Part shown: positions 50,730 to 60,115 of the stretch, piece by piece
How positions within the stretch are numbered: position 1 is the stretch's first letter
Layout: each line of letters opens with the position of its first letter
NCBI RefSeq assembly: GCF_050434925.1
Contig: NZ_JBNDJK010000001.1
Coordinates: 744,001-808,000 of the forward strand
From: Inquilinus ginsengisoli_B
GTDB taxonomy: Bacteria > Pseudomonadota > Alphaproteobacteria > DSM-16000 > Inquilinaceae
Reading direction: 5' to 3'
DNA length: 64,000 nucleotides
The notes under the pieces: model-generated
Databases searched by the model: none
Seen by the model: only the letters and a program-made list of their open reading frames with translations
What the model was told of the DNA's origin: nothing
Position numbers and translations under genes: made by a program

Positions 50730-52541
50730 ATGTCCGGTCTCACACGCTTCTCCGTTCTCCCCCTCTCCCGCATGACCCGGCGGCTGACGGATGTCGCCTC
50801 CGGCCGCGCCGTGCCCGACTTGGTAATCCGCGACGTCCGGGTGCTGTCGACCTATTCCGAGCGCATCCTGCCGGGCCGCGAGGTCTGGCTGGCCGGCGGG
50901 CGCATCGCCGCGGTGAAGCCGGCGGGATCCTGCCGCGACGGATCCGCCGCCGCGTACGACGGAAAAGGCGCCATCCTGGCGCCCGGGCTGGTCGATCCGC
51001 ACATCCATATCGAATCGAGCATGGTGACGGCCTGCGCCTATGCCGAGGCGGCGCTGCTGAACGGCACCACCACGATCTTCTGCGACAGCCACGAGATCGG
51101 CAATGTCATGGACGTGGCCGGGGTCGAGGCGATGCTGGAGGATGCCCGGGCTGCGCCGCTGTCGATCTTCCTCACCGTGCCCAGCACCGTGCCGGCCACC
51201 TCGCCGCGCCTCGAGACCGCCGGCGGCGACCTGACGGCCGAGAAGATCGCCGGCCTGTTCGACCGCTGGCCGGAGGCTGTGGCGCTGGGCGAGAAGATGG
51301 ACTTCGTCCCGGTGACCATGGGCGACGAGCGCAGCCACGCCATCCTCGCCGCGGCGCTGGAGCGCGGCCGGCCGGTCTCCGGCCATGTCTATGGGCGGGA
51401 GTTCGTCGCCGCCTACGCCGCCGCCGGCGTCACCGACACGCATGAGGCGATCGACCGCGACATCGCCGACGACATGCTGGAGGCCGGCATCTGGCTGTTC
51501 CTGCGCGGCGGCCCGCCGACCACGCCCTGGCACAGCCTGCCCGAGGCGATCAGGACGATCACCGAGCTGGGGGCATCGCACAAACGCATCGCCGTCTGCA
51601 CCGACGATCGCGACGCCGACGACCTGCTGCATTTCGGCCTGGACTGGGTGGTGCGCGAGGCGATGCGAGCCGGCCTATCGCCCGAACAGGCATGGTCGAT
51701 GGGGTCGCTGCACGGCGCCACCCGCTTCGGCCATGACGGCGAGATCGGCGGCTTCGGCGGCGGCCGCCGGGCGGATCTCGTGCTGCTGGACGACGGCCAC
51801 AAGCCGGTCACCACCTGGTACGGCGGCGAGCTGGCGGTCGAAGGCGGCCGGATCACCCCGGTCCTGGACCAGGCACTGTCCGCCCGCTGGCGCTATCCGG
51901 ACGCCGCCTACCACACCGTACGGCTGCCGGCGGCCGTCAAGCTGACGCCCGACCTTCCGACCGGACCCGTCACCGCCCATGCGATCCGGACGGTCCTGCC
52001 CGGCATCCTGCTCGGCCATGTCACCCTGGACCTCGAGCCGGCGAAGGACTGGCAGGCGCATTTCGACCGGCACGGCCTGTGCTTCGTCACCGTGGTGGAG
52101 CGGCACGGCAAGTCGGCCGGCAACGTGGCGCACGGCCTGCTGTCCGGCTTCACGCTGAGGGCGGGCGCCGTCGCCTCCTCGGTCGGGCATGACAGCCACA
52201 ACATCATCATCGCCGGCACCAACGAAGCCGACATGCACGTGGCGCTGCAGGCGATCGCGGCGGCACAGGGCGGCGTCTGCGTCGTGCGCGACGGCCGGGT
52301 GACGGCGATGGTGCCGCTGCCGATCGCGGGCCTGCTGTCCGACAAGCGCGTGACCGAGGTGGCGGAGGAGGTGAGGGCGCTGAAGGCCGAATGGGAGAAG
52401 GCTGGCTGCTCCATTCCCTATATGGGCTTCAACCTGATCCCACTGTCGGTGATCCCGGAGATCCGCATCACCGACAAGGGGCTGGTGCTGGTGCCCGAGA
52501 TGGAGATCGTGCCGCTGTTCGAACCGGCACCAGCGGCTTGA
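50730..52541 (+). CDS. ade: Adenine deaminase
   Basis: Metal-dependent amidohydrolase that converts adenine to hypoxanthine and ammonia, in purine salvage. The 603 residues include the metal-site HxH in LVDPHIHIESSMV, the segment FCDSHEIGNVMDVAGVEAML and the CTDDRDADDLL Asp-rich region. The C-terminal subdomain contains SVGHDSHNIIIAGTNEADMHVA, all hallmarks of Ade. It is an isolated gene following a repeat/IS region. Confidence 0.95.
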   Translation: MSGLTRFSVLPLSRMTRRLTDVASGRAVPDLVIRDVRVLSTYSERILPGREVWLAGGRIAAVKPAGSCRDGSAAAYDGKGAILAPGLVDPHIHIESSMVTACAYAEAALLNGTTTIFCDSHEIGNVMDVAGVEAMLEDARAAPLSIFLTVPSTVPATSPRLETAGGDLTAEKIAGLFDRWPEAVALGEKMDFVPVTMGDERSHAILAAALERGRPVSGHVYGREFVAAYAAAGVTDTHEAIDRDIADDMLEAGIWLFLRGGPPTTPWHSLPEAIRTITELGASHKRIAVCTDDRDADDLLHFGLDWVVREAMRAGLSPEQAWSMGSLHGATRFGHDGEIGGFGGGRRADLVLLDDGHKPVTTWYGGELAVEGGRITPVLDQALSARWRYPDAAYHTVRLPAAVKLTPDLPTGPVTAHAIRTVLPGILLGHVTLDLEPAKDWQAHFDRHGLCFVTVVERHGKSAGNVAHGLLSGFTLRAGAVASSVGHDSHNIIIAGTNEADMHVALQAIAAAQGGVCVVRDGRVTAMVPLPIAGLLSDKRVTEVAEEVRALKAEWEKAGCSIPYMGFNLIPLSVIPEIRITDKGLVLVPEMEIVPLFEPAPAA

Positions 52542-52545
52542 TAGA

Positions 52546-53010
52546 TCAGTCCGTTCCGGCGACCGCGCCCAGCGCCTCGAACAGCAGCCGGGTCGGCACC
52601 AGCCGGGCGGGCTGGCCGGGGGCGAACCAGACGATGGCGTTCTGGCCGAACTCCTCCGCCAGGGCGGTCAGCTCCGCCACCGGCAGGCCGAGCACCAGGA
52701 GGCCGTGCTCCGACGGCCATTCGCCATCCGTCCCGGCACCGGTGTGCGGCACCGCGTCGACGCCGCGGCGGCGCACCGCTTCGGCCAGGCGCTGCCGTGC
52801 CGCCTCGTTATCAGCCGCCGGCGCCAGTTGGCTGCGCGGATTGTCGGCGCTGATGAAGCCGGCGCCGGCCGCACCGCGGCCGGCCAGCCAGGCCTCGGCC
52901 TGCGGGTTCCGCCGGTCGATCCGCACCTCGTGCTCGATGCCGTCGGCAGCGAACAGGTAGCGGGTGTCGCGATAGGCCTCGAGCAGCCGGATGAAGCCCG
53001 AGAGATCCAT
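52546..53010 (-). CDS. DUF3293 domain-containing protein
   Basis: A 154-residue soluble protein. LLEAYRDTRYLFAADGIEHEVRIDRRNPQAEAWLA, then GFISADNPRSQLAPAADNEAARQRLAEAVRRRG and GLLVLGLPVAELTALAEEFGQNAIVWFAPGQPARLV match the DUF3293 family (function unknown). ATG 53010 is chosen; the longer frame to 53181 overlaps the DUF4242 gene. The two stand 11 bases apart and are probably co-transcribed. Confidence 0.85.
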   Translation of the reverse strand: MDLSGFIRLLEAYRDTRYLFAADGIEHEVRIDRRNPQAEAWLAGRGAAGAGFISADNPRSQLAPAADNEAARQRLAEAVRRRGVDAVPHTGAGTDGEWPSEHGLLVLGLPVAELTALAEEFGQNAIVWFAPGQPARLVPTRLLFEALGAVAGTD

Positions 53011-53021
53011 CCGGCGACCCG

Positions 53022-53306
53022 TCAGCCGGCCCGTTCGGTCGTCGGGTCGATCATCTTGCGGATCTCGGTGATCCTGGTCGCCGGAAAGCCGCTGATCTCG
53101 GCGTGCTTGCGGATCACCGCCTCGTCCTGGGCCAGGTAGACGCAGAAGGTCTTGTTGTCGGCGACATAGCTCTCGACCCACTGGATGTCGGGGCCGATCT
53201 GCCGCAGCGCGTCGTTCGACTTGGCCGCGGCGCCGCGCAGCTGGTCGCGTTCGAGGGTGCCGACGTCGGGGATATCACGCTCGATGATGAATTTGCGCAG
53301 TGCCAT
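53022..53306 (-). CDS. DUF4242 domain-containing protein
   Basis: A 94-residue ferredoxin-like protein of the DUF4242/SCO4226-like family. It starts MALRKFIIERDIPDVGTLERDQLRGAAAKSNDALRQIGPDIQWVESYVADNKTFCVYLA and continues HAEISGFPATRITEIRKMIDP. A nickel-binding homologue is known from Streptomyces; no metal role is shown here. GGGAGGA lies before its ATG. Confidence 0.87.
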   Translation of the reverse strand: MALRKFIIERDIPDVGTLERDQLRGAAAKSNDALRQIGPDIQWVESYVADNKTFCVYLAQDEAVIRKHAEISGFPATRITEIRKMIDPTTERAG

Positions 53307-53368
53307 GGGGTCCTCCCTGTGTGCGGCCTGACGACTGCCGCTTCGCTTGAACTAGGCCGCGGCGGCGC

Positions 53369-55810
53369 TCAGTACAGCCCGCCGGTGCCGGTCGTGGCGT
53401 CGGGCACGCTGTCGCCGAAGCCGGTGCCGCCCTCGTCGGTGGTGCCGCCGCTGCCGCCGTCGAGCCGGTCGAGGGCATAGCCGGTGCCGGGCTCGGTGCC
53501 GGGACGGAACGCCTCCCAGATCGTGTCGCCGCCGCTGCCATAGGCGGGCTGGCCGCTCAGCCGGTCGATCTTGACCAGGTTGACCCCGGGCGGGATGCGG
53601 AAGGGCGGCACGTCCTTGCTCTGCAGCGCCGCGGACATGAAGTCGCGGAAGATCGGCAGCGCCGCGGTCGACCCCCATTCGCGGGCGCCCAGCGTCTTCG
53701 GCTCGTCGAAGCCGACATAGATCGCCACCACCAGGTCGGGCGAGAAGCCGACGAACCAGGCGTCCTTGGCGTCGTTGGTGGTGCCGGTCTTGCCGGCCAG
53801 GGTGAAGCCCAGCTTGTTCAGCGCCGAGGCGGTGCCGCGCTGGACCACACCCTGCAGGATCGAGGTCATCTGGTAGGCCGAGACCGGGTCGGCGATCTGC
53901 TCGCGCGTGTCCGGGATCACCGGCGTCGCCTGATCGGCCCAGGGCTGGCCGCAGCTGTCGCAGGGCCGCTCGTCGTGCCGGTAGATGGTGCGGCCGGTGC
54001 GGTCCTGGATCCGGTCGATGAAGGTCGGCAGCACCTTCTTGCCGCCATTGGCGATCTGGGCGAAGCCGGTCGCCATCTGCAGCGGCGTGGTGGCGCCGGC
54101 GCCGAGCGCCATCGAGTACAGCAGCGGCATGTCCTTGTAGACGCCGAAGCGCTCCGCCGTTTCCTTGACCTTGTCGAGGCCGACCGCCTGGATCAGCCGG
54201 ACCGTCATCAGGTTGCGCGACCGTTCGACGCCGACGCGCAGCGGCATCGGGCCGAGGAACCGGTGGTCGTCATTCTCCGGCGTCCAGTCCGTGGTGCCGA
54301 CATCGATGGTGATCGGGGCGTCGTCGATGATGGTCGTCGGGGTGTAGCCGGCCTCCAGCGCCGTCAGATAGACGAAGGGCTTGAAGGTCGAGCCCGGCTG
54401 CCGCACCGCCTGGGTGCCGCGGTCGAACTCGCTCATCGCATAGTCGTAGCCGCCGCTGATCGCCAGCACCCGGCCGGTGTTGGGGTCGAGCGCGACCAGC
54501 GCGCCCTGCGCGTCGGGGATCTGGCGCAGGCCGAATTCCTGCGGCACCGCCTTGTCGTCCGGCACCGGGCCGGTCGGTTCGACCAGGATGACGTCGCCCT
54601 TGGCCAGCACGTCGGCCGGCCGCTTCGGATCGGCGCCGACGGTCTGGTTCGGCCGCCAGGGCCGGGCCCATTTCATCTCGGCGAAGGGGATGGTGCCGCG
54701 GCTCTTGTCCGAGAAGCCGATGTCGGCGGCCTTGGCGTCGACCTCCAGCACCACCGCCATCTGCCAGTCGCCGGCGCCGGCCGGCCGCTCGACCGCGGCG
54801 AGCTGCCCGGCCCAGTCGTCGAAGCCCTCGATCTTCTTCAGCGGGCCGCGCCAGCCATGCCGCTGGTCATAGCTGCGCAGGCCGTTGCGCAGCGACTGGT
54901 CGGCCACATCCTGCAGATGCGGGTCCAGCGAGGTGCGCACCGACAGGCCGCCCTGGTAGAGCGCATCGTTGCCGTAGAGGCGCTGCAGCTCGCGCCGCAC
55001 CTCCTCGGCGAAGTAGTTGGCGCTGACGAACTCGATCTGCCGCCGGTCCTTCGTCACCAGCGGCTCGGCCCGGGCGGCGTCGGCCTGCTCCCTGGTGATC
55101 GCCCCGTCCTCGAGCAGCCGGCCGATGACGTAGTTGCGGCGGTTGACGGCCGCATCCATCCGGGTCTTCGGGTCGTAGCTGCTGGGTGCCTTCGGCAGTC
55201 CGGCCAGGAAGGCGGTCTCGGAGACCGTCAGATCCTTCAGCGGCTTATTGAAATAGGCCAGCGACGCCGCCGCCACGCCATAGGCGCCGCGGCCGAGATA
55301 GATCTGGTTCAGGTACAGCTCGAGGATCTGCTGCTTGGTGAAGGCGCTTTCGATGCGCAGCGCCAGCAGCACCTCGCGGATCTTGCGGCTGATCGCCCGG
55401 TCGGGCGTCAGGAAGAAGTTGCGCGCCACCTGCTGGGTGATGGTCGACGCGCCCTCGACCCGCCGGCCTGAGGCATAGTTCTGGACCGCGGCTAGGCCGG
55501 CCCGGGCGATGCCCTGCAGGTCGATGCCCGGATGGTCGTAGAACCGCTGGTCCTCGGCGGAGACGAAGGCCTGCGCCACCAGGGGCGGGATCGCCCCGAA
55601 CGGCACGAACAACCGGTTCTGGTTGGCATATTCCGCCATCAGCCGGCCGTCGCCCGCGTGCAGGCGGGTGGTGATCGGCGGCGCGTATTCGGCCAGCTGC
55701 GCCGTGTCCGGCAGGTCGCGGCCGAAATAGCTCGCGGCCGCGAAGACCCCGACCGCCGCGATGACGAGCAGGAGGATGAGGGAGGACAGGAGCCAGCCGA
55801 TCAGGCGCAT
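53369..55810 (-). CDS. mrcA: Penicillin-binding protein 1A (bifunctional)
   Basis: Inner-membrane peptidoglycan synthase, 813 residues. One N-terminal helix (about 5-28) anchors a GT51 glycosyltransferase (catalytic Glu86 in SAEDQRFYDHPG, and STITQQVARN). A linker with an OB-like domain follows, then the transpeptidase: SxxK in GSTFKPF at about 474, SRN downstream, and KTGT at about 673. The C terminus is a Gly/Thr-rich tail. It is divergent from rne, as in many alphaproteobacteria. An amidase gene often found between them is absent. Confidence 0.95.
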   Translation of the reverse strand: MRLIGWLLSSLILLLVIAAVGVFAAASYFGRDLPDTAQLAEYAPPITTRLHAGDGRLMAEYANQNRLFVPFGAIPPLVAQAFVSAEDQRFYDHPGIDLQGIARAGLAAVQNYASGRRVEGASTITQQVARNFFLTPDRAISRKIREVLLALRIESAFTKQQILELYLNQIYLGRGAYGVAAASLAYFNKPLKDLTVSETAFLAGLPKAPSSYDPKTRMDAAVNRRNYVIGRLLEDGAITREQADAARAEPLVTKDRRQIEFVSANYFAEEVRRELQRLYGNDALYQGGLSVRTSLDPHLQDVADQSLRNGLRSYDQRHGWRGPLKKIEGFDDWAGQLAAVERPAGAGDWQMAVVLEVDAKAADIGFSDKSRGTIPFAEMKWARPWRPNQTVGADPKRPADVLAKGDVILVEPTGPVPDDKAVPQEFGLRQIPDAQGALVALDPNTGRVLAISGGYDYAMSEFDRGTQAVRQPGSTFKPFVYLTALEAGYTPTTIIDDAPITIDVGTTDWTPENDDHRFLGPMPLRVGVERSRNLMTVRLIQAVGLDKVKETAERFGVYKDMPLLYSMALGAGATTPLQMATGFAQIANGGKKVLPTFIDRIQDRTGRTIYRHDERPCDSCGQPWADQATPVIPDTREQIADPVSAYQMTSILQGVVQRGTASALNKLGFTLAGKTGTTNDAKDAWFVGFSPDLVVAIYVGFDEPKTLGAREWGSTAALPIFRDFMSAALQSKDVPPFRIPPGVNLVKIDRLSGQPAYGSGGDTIWEAFRPGTEPGTGYALDRLDGGSGGTTDEGGTGFGDSVPDATTGTGGLY

Positions 55811-56401
55811 CGAACCATGGGGGCAGTGGACGGGCGGCGGCGGCCGCCCCGGAATGGCGGGGTCGGCCCGGCAGGCCGGCCTCGTCGCAGAAGCGGATAG
55901 GCCGCGATTGTGTTCCGTTGATGACCACAGGCTGACGACCCGTGGGCCGGGGCGGCTTCAGTTACCATAGCGCCGGCCGCGAGTCAGGCCTTTGCGCCAG
56001 GCAAGCCCCTTACCCCTGAAATCTCCCATTGTCGAGAGTGCGGTGCCTCGGTATCGTGACGGCGCGACAGTCTGCCCGATCGGTCGATCGGATGTCCGGG
56101 TTCCCCGGGTGTCCGGGTCGATCGCGCGGCGGCGCATCGATTTCCGCCGGGAAACGTCTTTCGTCGAACGGCCGGCACGCGATGCGCGGCTGCGATGTCG
56201 GGCGACATTGAGATCAACTCGAGGCCGTGCCCCGGCGCATCCGCGCCGGACCGGTGGTCGCGGACCCTCCCGTCTGGCCTGCTGCGAAGCGCCGTTCTCG
56301 GGTGATCACGGTTCGCGCCCCCGGCGGCTTCGGCAGGACAAGGACGCGCCGCAGCCCCGTCGGTCGCGCGGGGGTGACGGCAGCGTCGCCAGGGTTTGTA
56401 C
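55811..56401. other. Divergent mrcA-rne intergenic region, no gene
   Basis: About 590 bases with no credible gene. The right half is rich in GATCGRTCGATCGG-like and CCGGG repeats (for example GTCCGGG twice near 56093 and 56109) and is likely the rne leader. RNase E mRNAs in other bacteria have long, autoregulated 5' regions; whether this one does is an inference. Confidence 0.6.
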
Positions 56402-59311
56402 ATGGCTAAAAGAATGCTGGTGGACGCCACCCATGCGGAAGAAACGCGGGTGGTGGTGCTGGACGGCAATCGGCTCGAGGAATTCGATTTCGAGACCGAA
56501 GCCAAGAAGCAGCTGAAGGGTAATATCTACCTGGCCAAGGTGACGCGGGTGGAACCCTCGCTCCAGGCCGCCTTCGTGGAGTATGGCGGGAACCGGCACG
56601 GTTTCCTCGCCTTCTCGGAAATCCATCCCGACTACTACCGGATCCCGATCGCCGACCGCGAGGCCCTGCTGGCCCGCCAGGCGGCGGAGGCCGACGAGGC
56701 CGAGGCCGGCGAGGCGAAGCCGGCCGAGCCGGCGTCCCGCCGGCGCCGCGGCCGTGGTGACCGCCGCCCGGCCCGCGCCGAGGGCGCCGAGGCCGGCCCG
56801 AGCGAAGCGTTCGAGGCGAGCGACGGGGTGGCGGGCGAGGTGATCCACGCCGAGCCCATCGTCGAGGAGAGCTTCGGCGAGACCCTGTCGAGCGAGGGCG
56901 ACACCGGCCCGGTCGCGCTGCTGGCCCCACCCGAATCGCCGCGGGGCGACGACCCGGCCACCGCCGAGGGCGAGAACGGCAACGGCCATGGCAATGGCCA
57001 GGACGGCGAGCAGGAGCCAGTCGAGGTGCTGGGCGGCGACGAGGCCGAGGAGGCCCGCGACCGCCGCTCGAGGCTGCCGAACTACCGCAACTACAAGATC
57101 CAGGAGGTCATCAAGCGCCGGCAGATCATGCTGGTGCAGGTGACCAAGGAGGAGCGCGGCAACAAGGGTGCGGCGCTGACCACCTACCTGTCGCTGGCCG
57201 GCCGCTACTGCGTGCTGATGCCGAACACGCCGCGCGGCGGCGGCATCAGCCGGAAGATCGCCAATCCCAAGGATCGCAAGAAGATGAAGGCGATCATGGA
57301 TGACCTGGACGTGCCGGACGGCATGGCGGTCATCCTGCGGACGGCGGGGCTGGAACGGACCAAGCTGGAGATCCGGCGCGACCTCGACTACCTGCTGCGG
57401 CTGTGGGATTCGATCCGGCAGACGACGCTGCAGTCGACCGCCCCCTGCGCCATCCACGAAGAGGCGGACCTGATCAAGCGGGCGATCCGCGACCTCTATT
57501 CCAAGGACATCGAGGACGTCCAGGTCGCCGGCGAGGAAGGCTACCGCGTCGCCAAGGACTTCATGCGCATGCTCATGCCGAGCCATGCCAAGAAGGTCCA
57601 GCCGTACCTGGACCAGGACGTGCCGCTCTTCCACCGCTTCAACGTGGAAGGCCAGATCGATGCGATGCACAGCCCGGTGGTGCAGCTGCGCTCCGGCGGC
57701 TACATCGTCATCAACCCGACCGAGGCGCTGGTCTCGATCGACGTCAACTCCGGCCGGTCGACCCGCGAGCGGAACATCGAGGAGACGGCGTACAAGACCA
57801 ATCTCGAGGCCGCCGACGAGGTCGCCCGCCAGCTGCGCCTGCGCGACCTGGCCGGGCTGATCGTCATCGATTTCATCGACATGGAGGACGACCGCCACAA
57901 CAAGGCGGTCGAGCACCGGCTGAAGGAGGCGATGCGGCAGGACCGCGCCCGCATCCAGATCGGCCGGATCAGCGCCTTCGGCCTGCTCGAGCTGTCGCGC
58001 CAGCGGCTGCGCCCGAGCCTGATGGAGACGCATTTCGAGACCTGCGCCCATTGCGGCGGGCTGGGCATGACCCGGACCACCGGCTCGGCGGCGCTGTCCG
58101 TCCTGCGCGCGATCGAGGAGGAGGGCATCCGCAAGCGCGCCTCGGAGGTCACCGTGCATGTCGCCACCGCCATGGCGCTGTACCTGCTCAACCAGAAGCG
58201 CGACGCGCTGGCCGACATCGAGCGACGCTACGGCGTGCGGGTGATGATCGAGGCCGATGACAGCCTGATCCCGCCGGCGCACCGGATCGAGCGCACCCGC
58301 GCCCGCGGCGCCGAGCTGCCGGCCCCGGCGGCACCGGTCGACAACACCGCCCGGATCATGGCCGAGACCGACGCCGCGCTGGAGCATGAGGCCGACGAGG
58401 TCGAGGACGAGACGGAAGAGGTCGAGGAGGCCGTCGAGGCCCAGGAGCCGGCGCGCCAGCCGCAGCAGCAGCGCCCGGGACAGCCGCTGCAGCATCACGG
58501 CGGCGGCCAGCAGGCCGATGGCGAGGGCCGCGGCCGTCGCCGCCGGCGGCGGCGCGGCCGCCGGCGCGGCGAGGAGGGGCATCGCCCGGACCAGCCGGCG
58601 CAGGTCGCAGCCGATGGCAGCTTCGGCTACGACCCGCGCGACGAGGCCGAGGACGGCGTGCGCGAGGACCAGGCCGCCGAGCCGTTCACGCTCGAGGCCG
58701 CCGATGCCGCCAGCCACGCCGAACCTGTCGAGGAGGCCGCCCCGGCCGCCGTCGAGCCGGCCGAGCCGGCCGCCGCCGAAGCTGCGGCGCCCGAGACCCC
58801 GCCGGCCGAGGACGATGCCAAGCGTCGCCGCGGCCGCCGCGGCGGCCGCCGCAAGAAGACGGACGAGGAGGCCGAACCGTTCGTGCTCGAGGCCGCCGAC
58901 GCCGCCAGCCATGCCGAGCCCGAAGCCGAGACGGCGCCGGAGACGGTTGCGGCCGCGGAGGCCGTGATCGCCCCCGAGCCCGCCCCGGCGGAAGCGGCCC
59001 CAGCGGAAGCTGCGGCGCCAGTCGAGGAGGCGCCGAAGCCGAAGCGCCGTGCCCCGCGCAAGAAGAAGGCCGAGGTGGTGGCGGAGGCTGCGGCCGAGCC
59101 GGTTGCCGAGGCCGCGGTGCCCGCTCCGGCGGCGGAGCCGGAGGCGGCGGCGCTGAACGGCGCGGTGCCCGAGCCGGCGCCCGTCGCTGCCGAGCCCGCC
59201 CCGGCGCCCGAGCCCGAGGCCCAGCCCGAGAACCTCGCGGTCGAGGCCAATCAGGTGGTGAACCAGCCGCCCGAGGCCCCGAAGCGCGGCTGGTGGCGTC
59301 GCGGCGCCTGA
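56402..59311 (+). CDS. rne: Ribonuclease E
   Basis: Essential endoribonuclease for mRNA decay and rRNA processing, 969 residues. The S1 domain begins FLAKVTRVEPSLQAAFV-like (GNIYLAKVTRVEPSLQAAFVEYGGNRHGFLAF). It is split by an acidic, Arg-patched insertion (about 95-215), as in alphaproteobacterial RNase E. The catalytic region includes LVSIDVNSGRSTRERNIEETAYKTN and LIVIDFIDMEDDRHNKAVE. A zinc-link CAHCGG lies near 548. The long C-terminal tail is Ala/Glu/Pro-rich and Arg-rich, and carries two copies of the LEAADAASHAEP motif. It ends KRGWWRRGA. ATG 56402 follows AGGG. Confidence 0.96.
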   Translation: MAKRMLVDATHAEETRVVVLDGNRLEEFDFETEAKKQLKGNIYLAKVTRVEPSLQAAFVEYGGNRHGFLAFSEIHPDYYRIPIADREALLARQAAEADEAEAGEAKPAEPASRRRRGRGDRRPARAEGAEAGPSEAFEASDGVAGEVIHAEPIVEESFGETLSSEGDTGPVALLAPPESPRGDDPATAEGENGNGHGNGQDGEQEPVEVLGGDEAEEARDRRSRLPNYRNYKIQEVIKRRQIMLVQVTKEERGNKGAALTTYLSLAGRYCVLMPNTPRGGGISRKIANPKDRKKMKAIMDDLDVPDGMAVILRTAGLERTKLEIRRDLDYLLRLWDSIRQTTLQSTAPCAIHEEADLIKRAIRDLYSKDIEDVQVAGEEGYRVAKDFMRMLMPSHAKKVQPYLDQDVPLFHRFNVEGQIDAMHSPVVQLRSGGYIVINPTEALVSIDVNSGRSTRERNIEETAYKTNLEAADEVARQLRLRDLAGLIVIDFIDMEDDRHNKAVEHRLKEAMRQDRARIQIGRISAFGLLELSRQRLRPSLMETHFETCAHCGGLGMTRTTGSAALSVLRAIEEEGIRKRASEVTVHVATAMALYLLNQKRDALADIERRYGVRVMIEADDSLIPPAHRIERTRARGAELPAPAAPVDNTARIMAETDAALEHEADEVEDETEEVEEAVEAQEPARQPQQQRPGQPLQHHGGGQQADGEGRGRRRRRRRGRRRGEEGHRPDQPAQVAADGSFGYDPRDEAEDGVREDQAAEPFTLEAADAASHAEPVEEAAPAAVEPAEPAAAEAAAPETPPAEDDAKRRRGRRGGRRKKTDEEAEPFVLEAADAASHAEPEAETAPETVAAAEAVIAPEPAPAEAAPAEAAAPVEEAPKPKRRAPRKKKAEVVAEAAAEPVAEAAVPAPAAEPEAAALNGAVPEPAPVAAEPAPAPEPEAQPENLAVEANQVVNQPPEAPKRGWWRRGA

Positions 59312-59332
59312 CCCGGCCGGCAGTCGGATCAG

Positions 59333-59362
59333 AAAGCCCGCCCGGGAAACCGGGCGGGCTTT
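59333..59362 (+). terminator. Terminator of rne
   Basis: AAAGCCCGCCCGG, loop GAAA, CCGGGCGGGCTTT and more T. A perfect 13-bp stem, 21 bp after the rne stop. Confidence 0.9.
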
Positions 59363-59399
59363 TTGCTGGCTTCTGCGAGCGGCCCTGCCGAACGCCACG

Positions 59400-59497
59400 C
59401 CGTTATTGCGACCCCGGCCCTGAGCCGGGGAAGCAATCCGGAAGCCATACGCATCGGCCCCTGGACTGCTTCGTCAGCTTCGCCTCCTCGCAATGAA
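59400..59497. repeat. Palindromic intergenic repeat (REP/RPE-like)
   Basis: TTATTGCGA...GAAGCAATCC on the left is mirrored by GGACTGCTTC...TCGCAATGAA on the right, with a CCCCGGCCCTGAGCCGGGG hairpin between. The wording matches a repeat often seen between alphaproteobacterial genes. It is followed by an unusually AT-rich 50 bp (59497-59545) that could hold a promoter for the genes to the right; no single promoter pair is convincing. Confidence 0.7.
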
Positions 59498-59682
59498 CAA
59501 TATTGACGATATATTTTTGTAGATTTTTTATTATTGACATAGCGCCTCGTATGTTCGAGGGTCGGCACCGGTCTTCGGGCCCGCGGGATTTTGACGGAAG
59601 CAGCTTGCGCCGCGTCACCAAACGCTAAAGCGCCACGACATGAGTTCGTGGTTCCGGCAGTTTGATGCTGAGGAGCCGACCG

Positions 59683-59763
59683 ATGGTTTCGACCCTGTCC
59701 CGACCGATCCTCTCCGCCGCCATGCCGCGCGTCGGCATGTGTCGCGCCTGTCGCTGTTGCTGA
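59683..59763 (+). CDS. Probable Cys-codon leader peptide (26 aa)
   Basis: A short frame with a near-ideal AGGAG (59670-59674), eight bases before ATG. The peptide MVSTLSRPILSAAMPRVGM ends in CRACRCC, then TGA. Four Cys codons in the last seven sit directly before the stop. It is followed by hairpins GCGGG/CCCGC (59766-59779) and GCGCGCCC/GGGCGCGT (59806-59827). The latter ends five bases before the ribosome site of the next gene. The layout suggests ribosome-stalling control by cysteine supply over the downstream MetQ/NlpA-type gene. Function is inferred from layout only. Confidence 0.5.
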   Translation: MVSTLSRPILSAAMPRVGMCRACRCC

Positions 59764-59805
59764 TCGCGGGCCTGCCCGCCGCACCCGACCGCACGACCAG
59801 TTGCA

Positions 59806-59827
59806 GCGCGCCCCCGAACGGGCGCGT
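59806..59827 (+). promoter_or_regulatory. Hairpin between leader peptide and small gene
   Basis: GCGCGCCC, loop CCGAAC, GGGCGCGT: an 8-bp stem ending just before GAGAGGA (59832-59838). It may control access to the ribosome site rather than stop transcription, because no T tract follows. Confidence 0.45.
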
Positions 59828-59846
59828 CCCCGAGAGGATCCCTTCC

Positions 59847-60059
59847 ATGGCTGACGCCTTCATCATCGTCGCCGGTGGCCTGACCGCCGGCATCGTCACG
59901 CGCGAGCCGCGCGGCTTCCGCTTCTACGCATCCGACGCGGCCTTCACCCCGCTGGAGGGGCGCCTGTTCCGCACCACCCGCGCGGCCGGCCGGGCGGCGC
60001 ATGCGGCGCTGACCACGATCGCCCGCCGCCAGCACCGGCCGGATCAGGCCCGGGCCTGA
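59847..60059 (+). CDS. Small conserved-type protein upstream of NlpA family gene (70 aa)
   Basis: A 70-residue protein with GAGAGGA before ATG 59847. MADAFIIVAGGLTAGIVTREPRGFRFYASDAAFTPLEGRLFRTTRAAGRAAHAAL has a compact alternation of strands, then a basic Ala-rich helix. No known domain is recognised. Its place between the Cys leader and a MetQ-like gene suggests a link to sulfur-compound uptake; this is inference. A frame starting at 59640 is longer, but its first 69 residues overlap the leader and look like chance. Confidence 0.65.
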   Translation: MADAFIIVAGGLTAGIVTREPRGFRFYASDAAFTPLEGRLFRTTRAAGRAAHAALTTIARRQHRPDQARA

Positions 60060-60115
60060 TCCGCAGCGCGGAGCCGCCCATATCCATACCGACCCAAGAC
60101 GTGCAGGAGCCCATC

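Noticed and set aside
55992..56516. Plus-strand frame just upstream of and overlapping rne
   Set aside because: Its end overlaps the rne start in another frame and it has no homology or ribosome site. The region is better read as leader DNA.
56306..59398. Long minus-strand frame across rne
   Set aside because: Antisense to RNase E. Leu/Gly/Arg low-complexity shadow with no start context.
59640..59846. A longer start for the 70-aa gene at 59640
   Set aside because: The extra residues overlap the well-placed leader frame, have no ribosome site and look like random Arg/Pro-rich text, whereas ATG 59847 has GAGAGGA.
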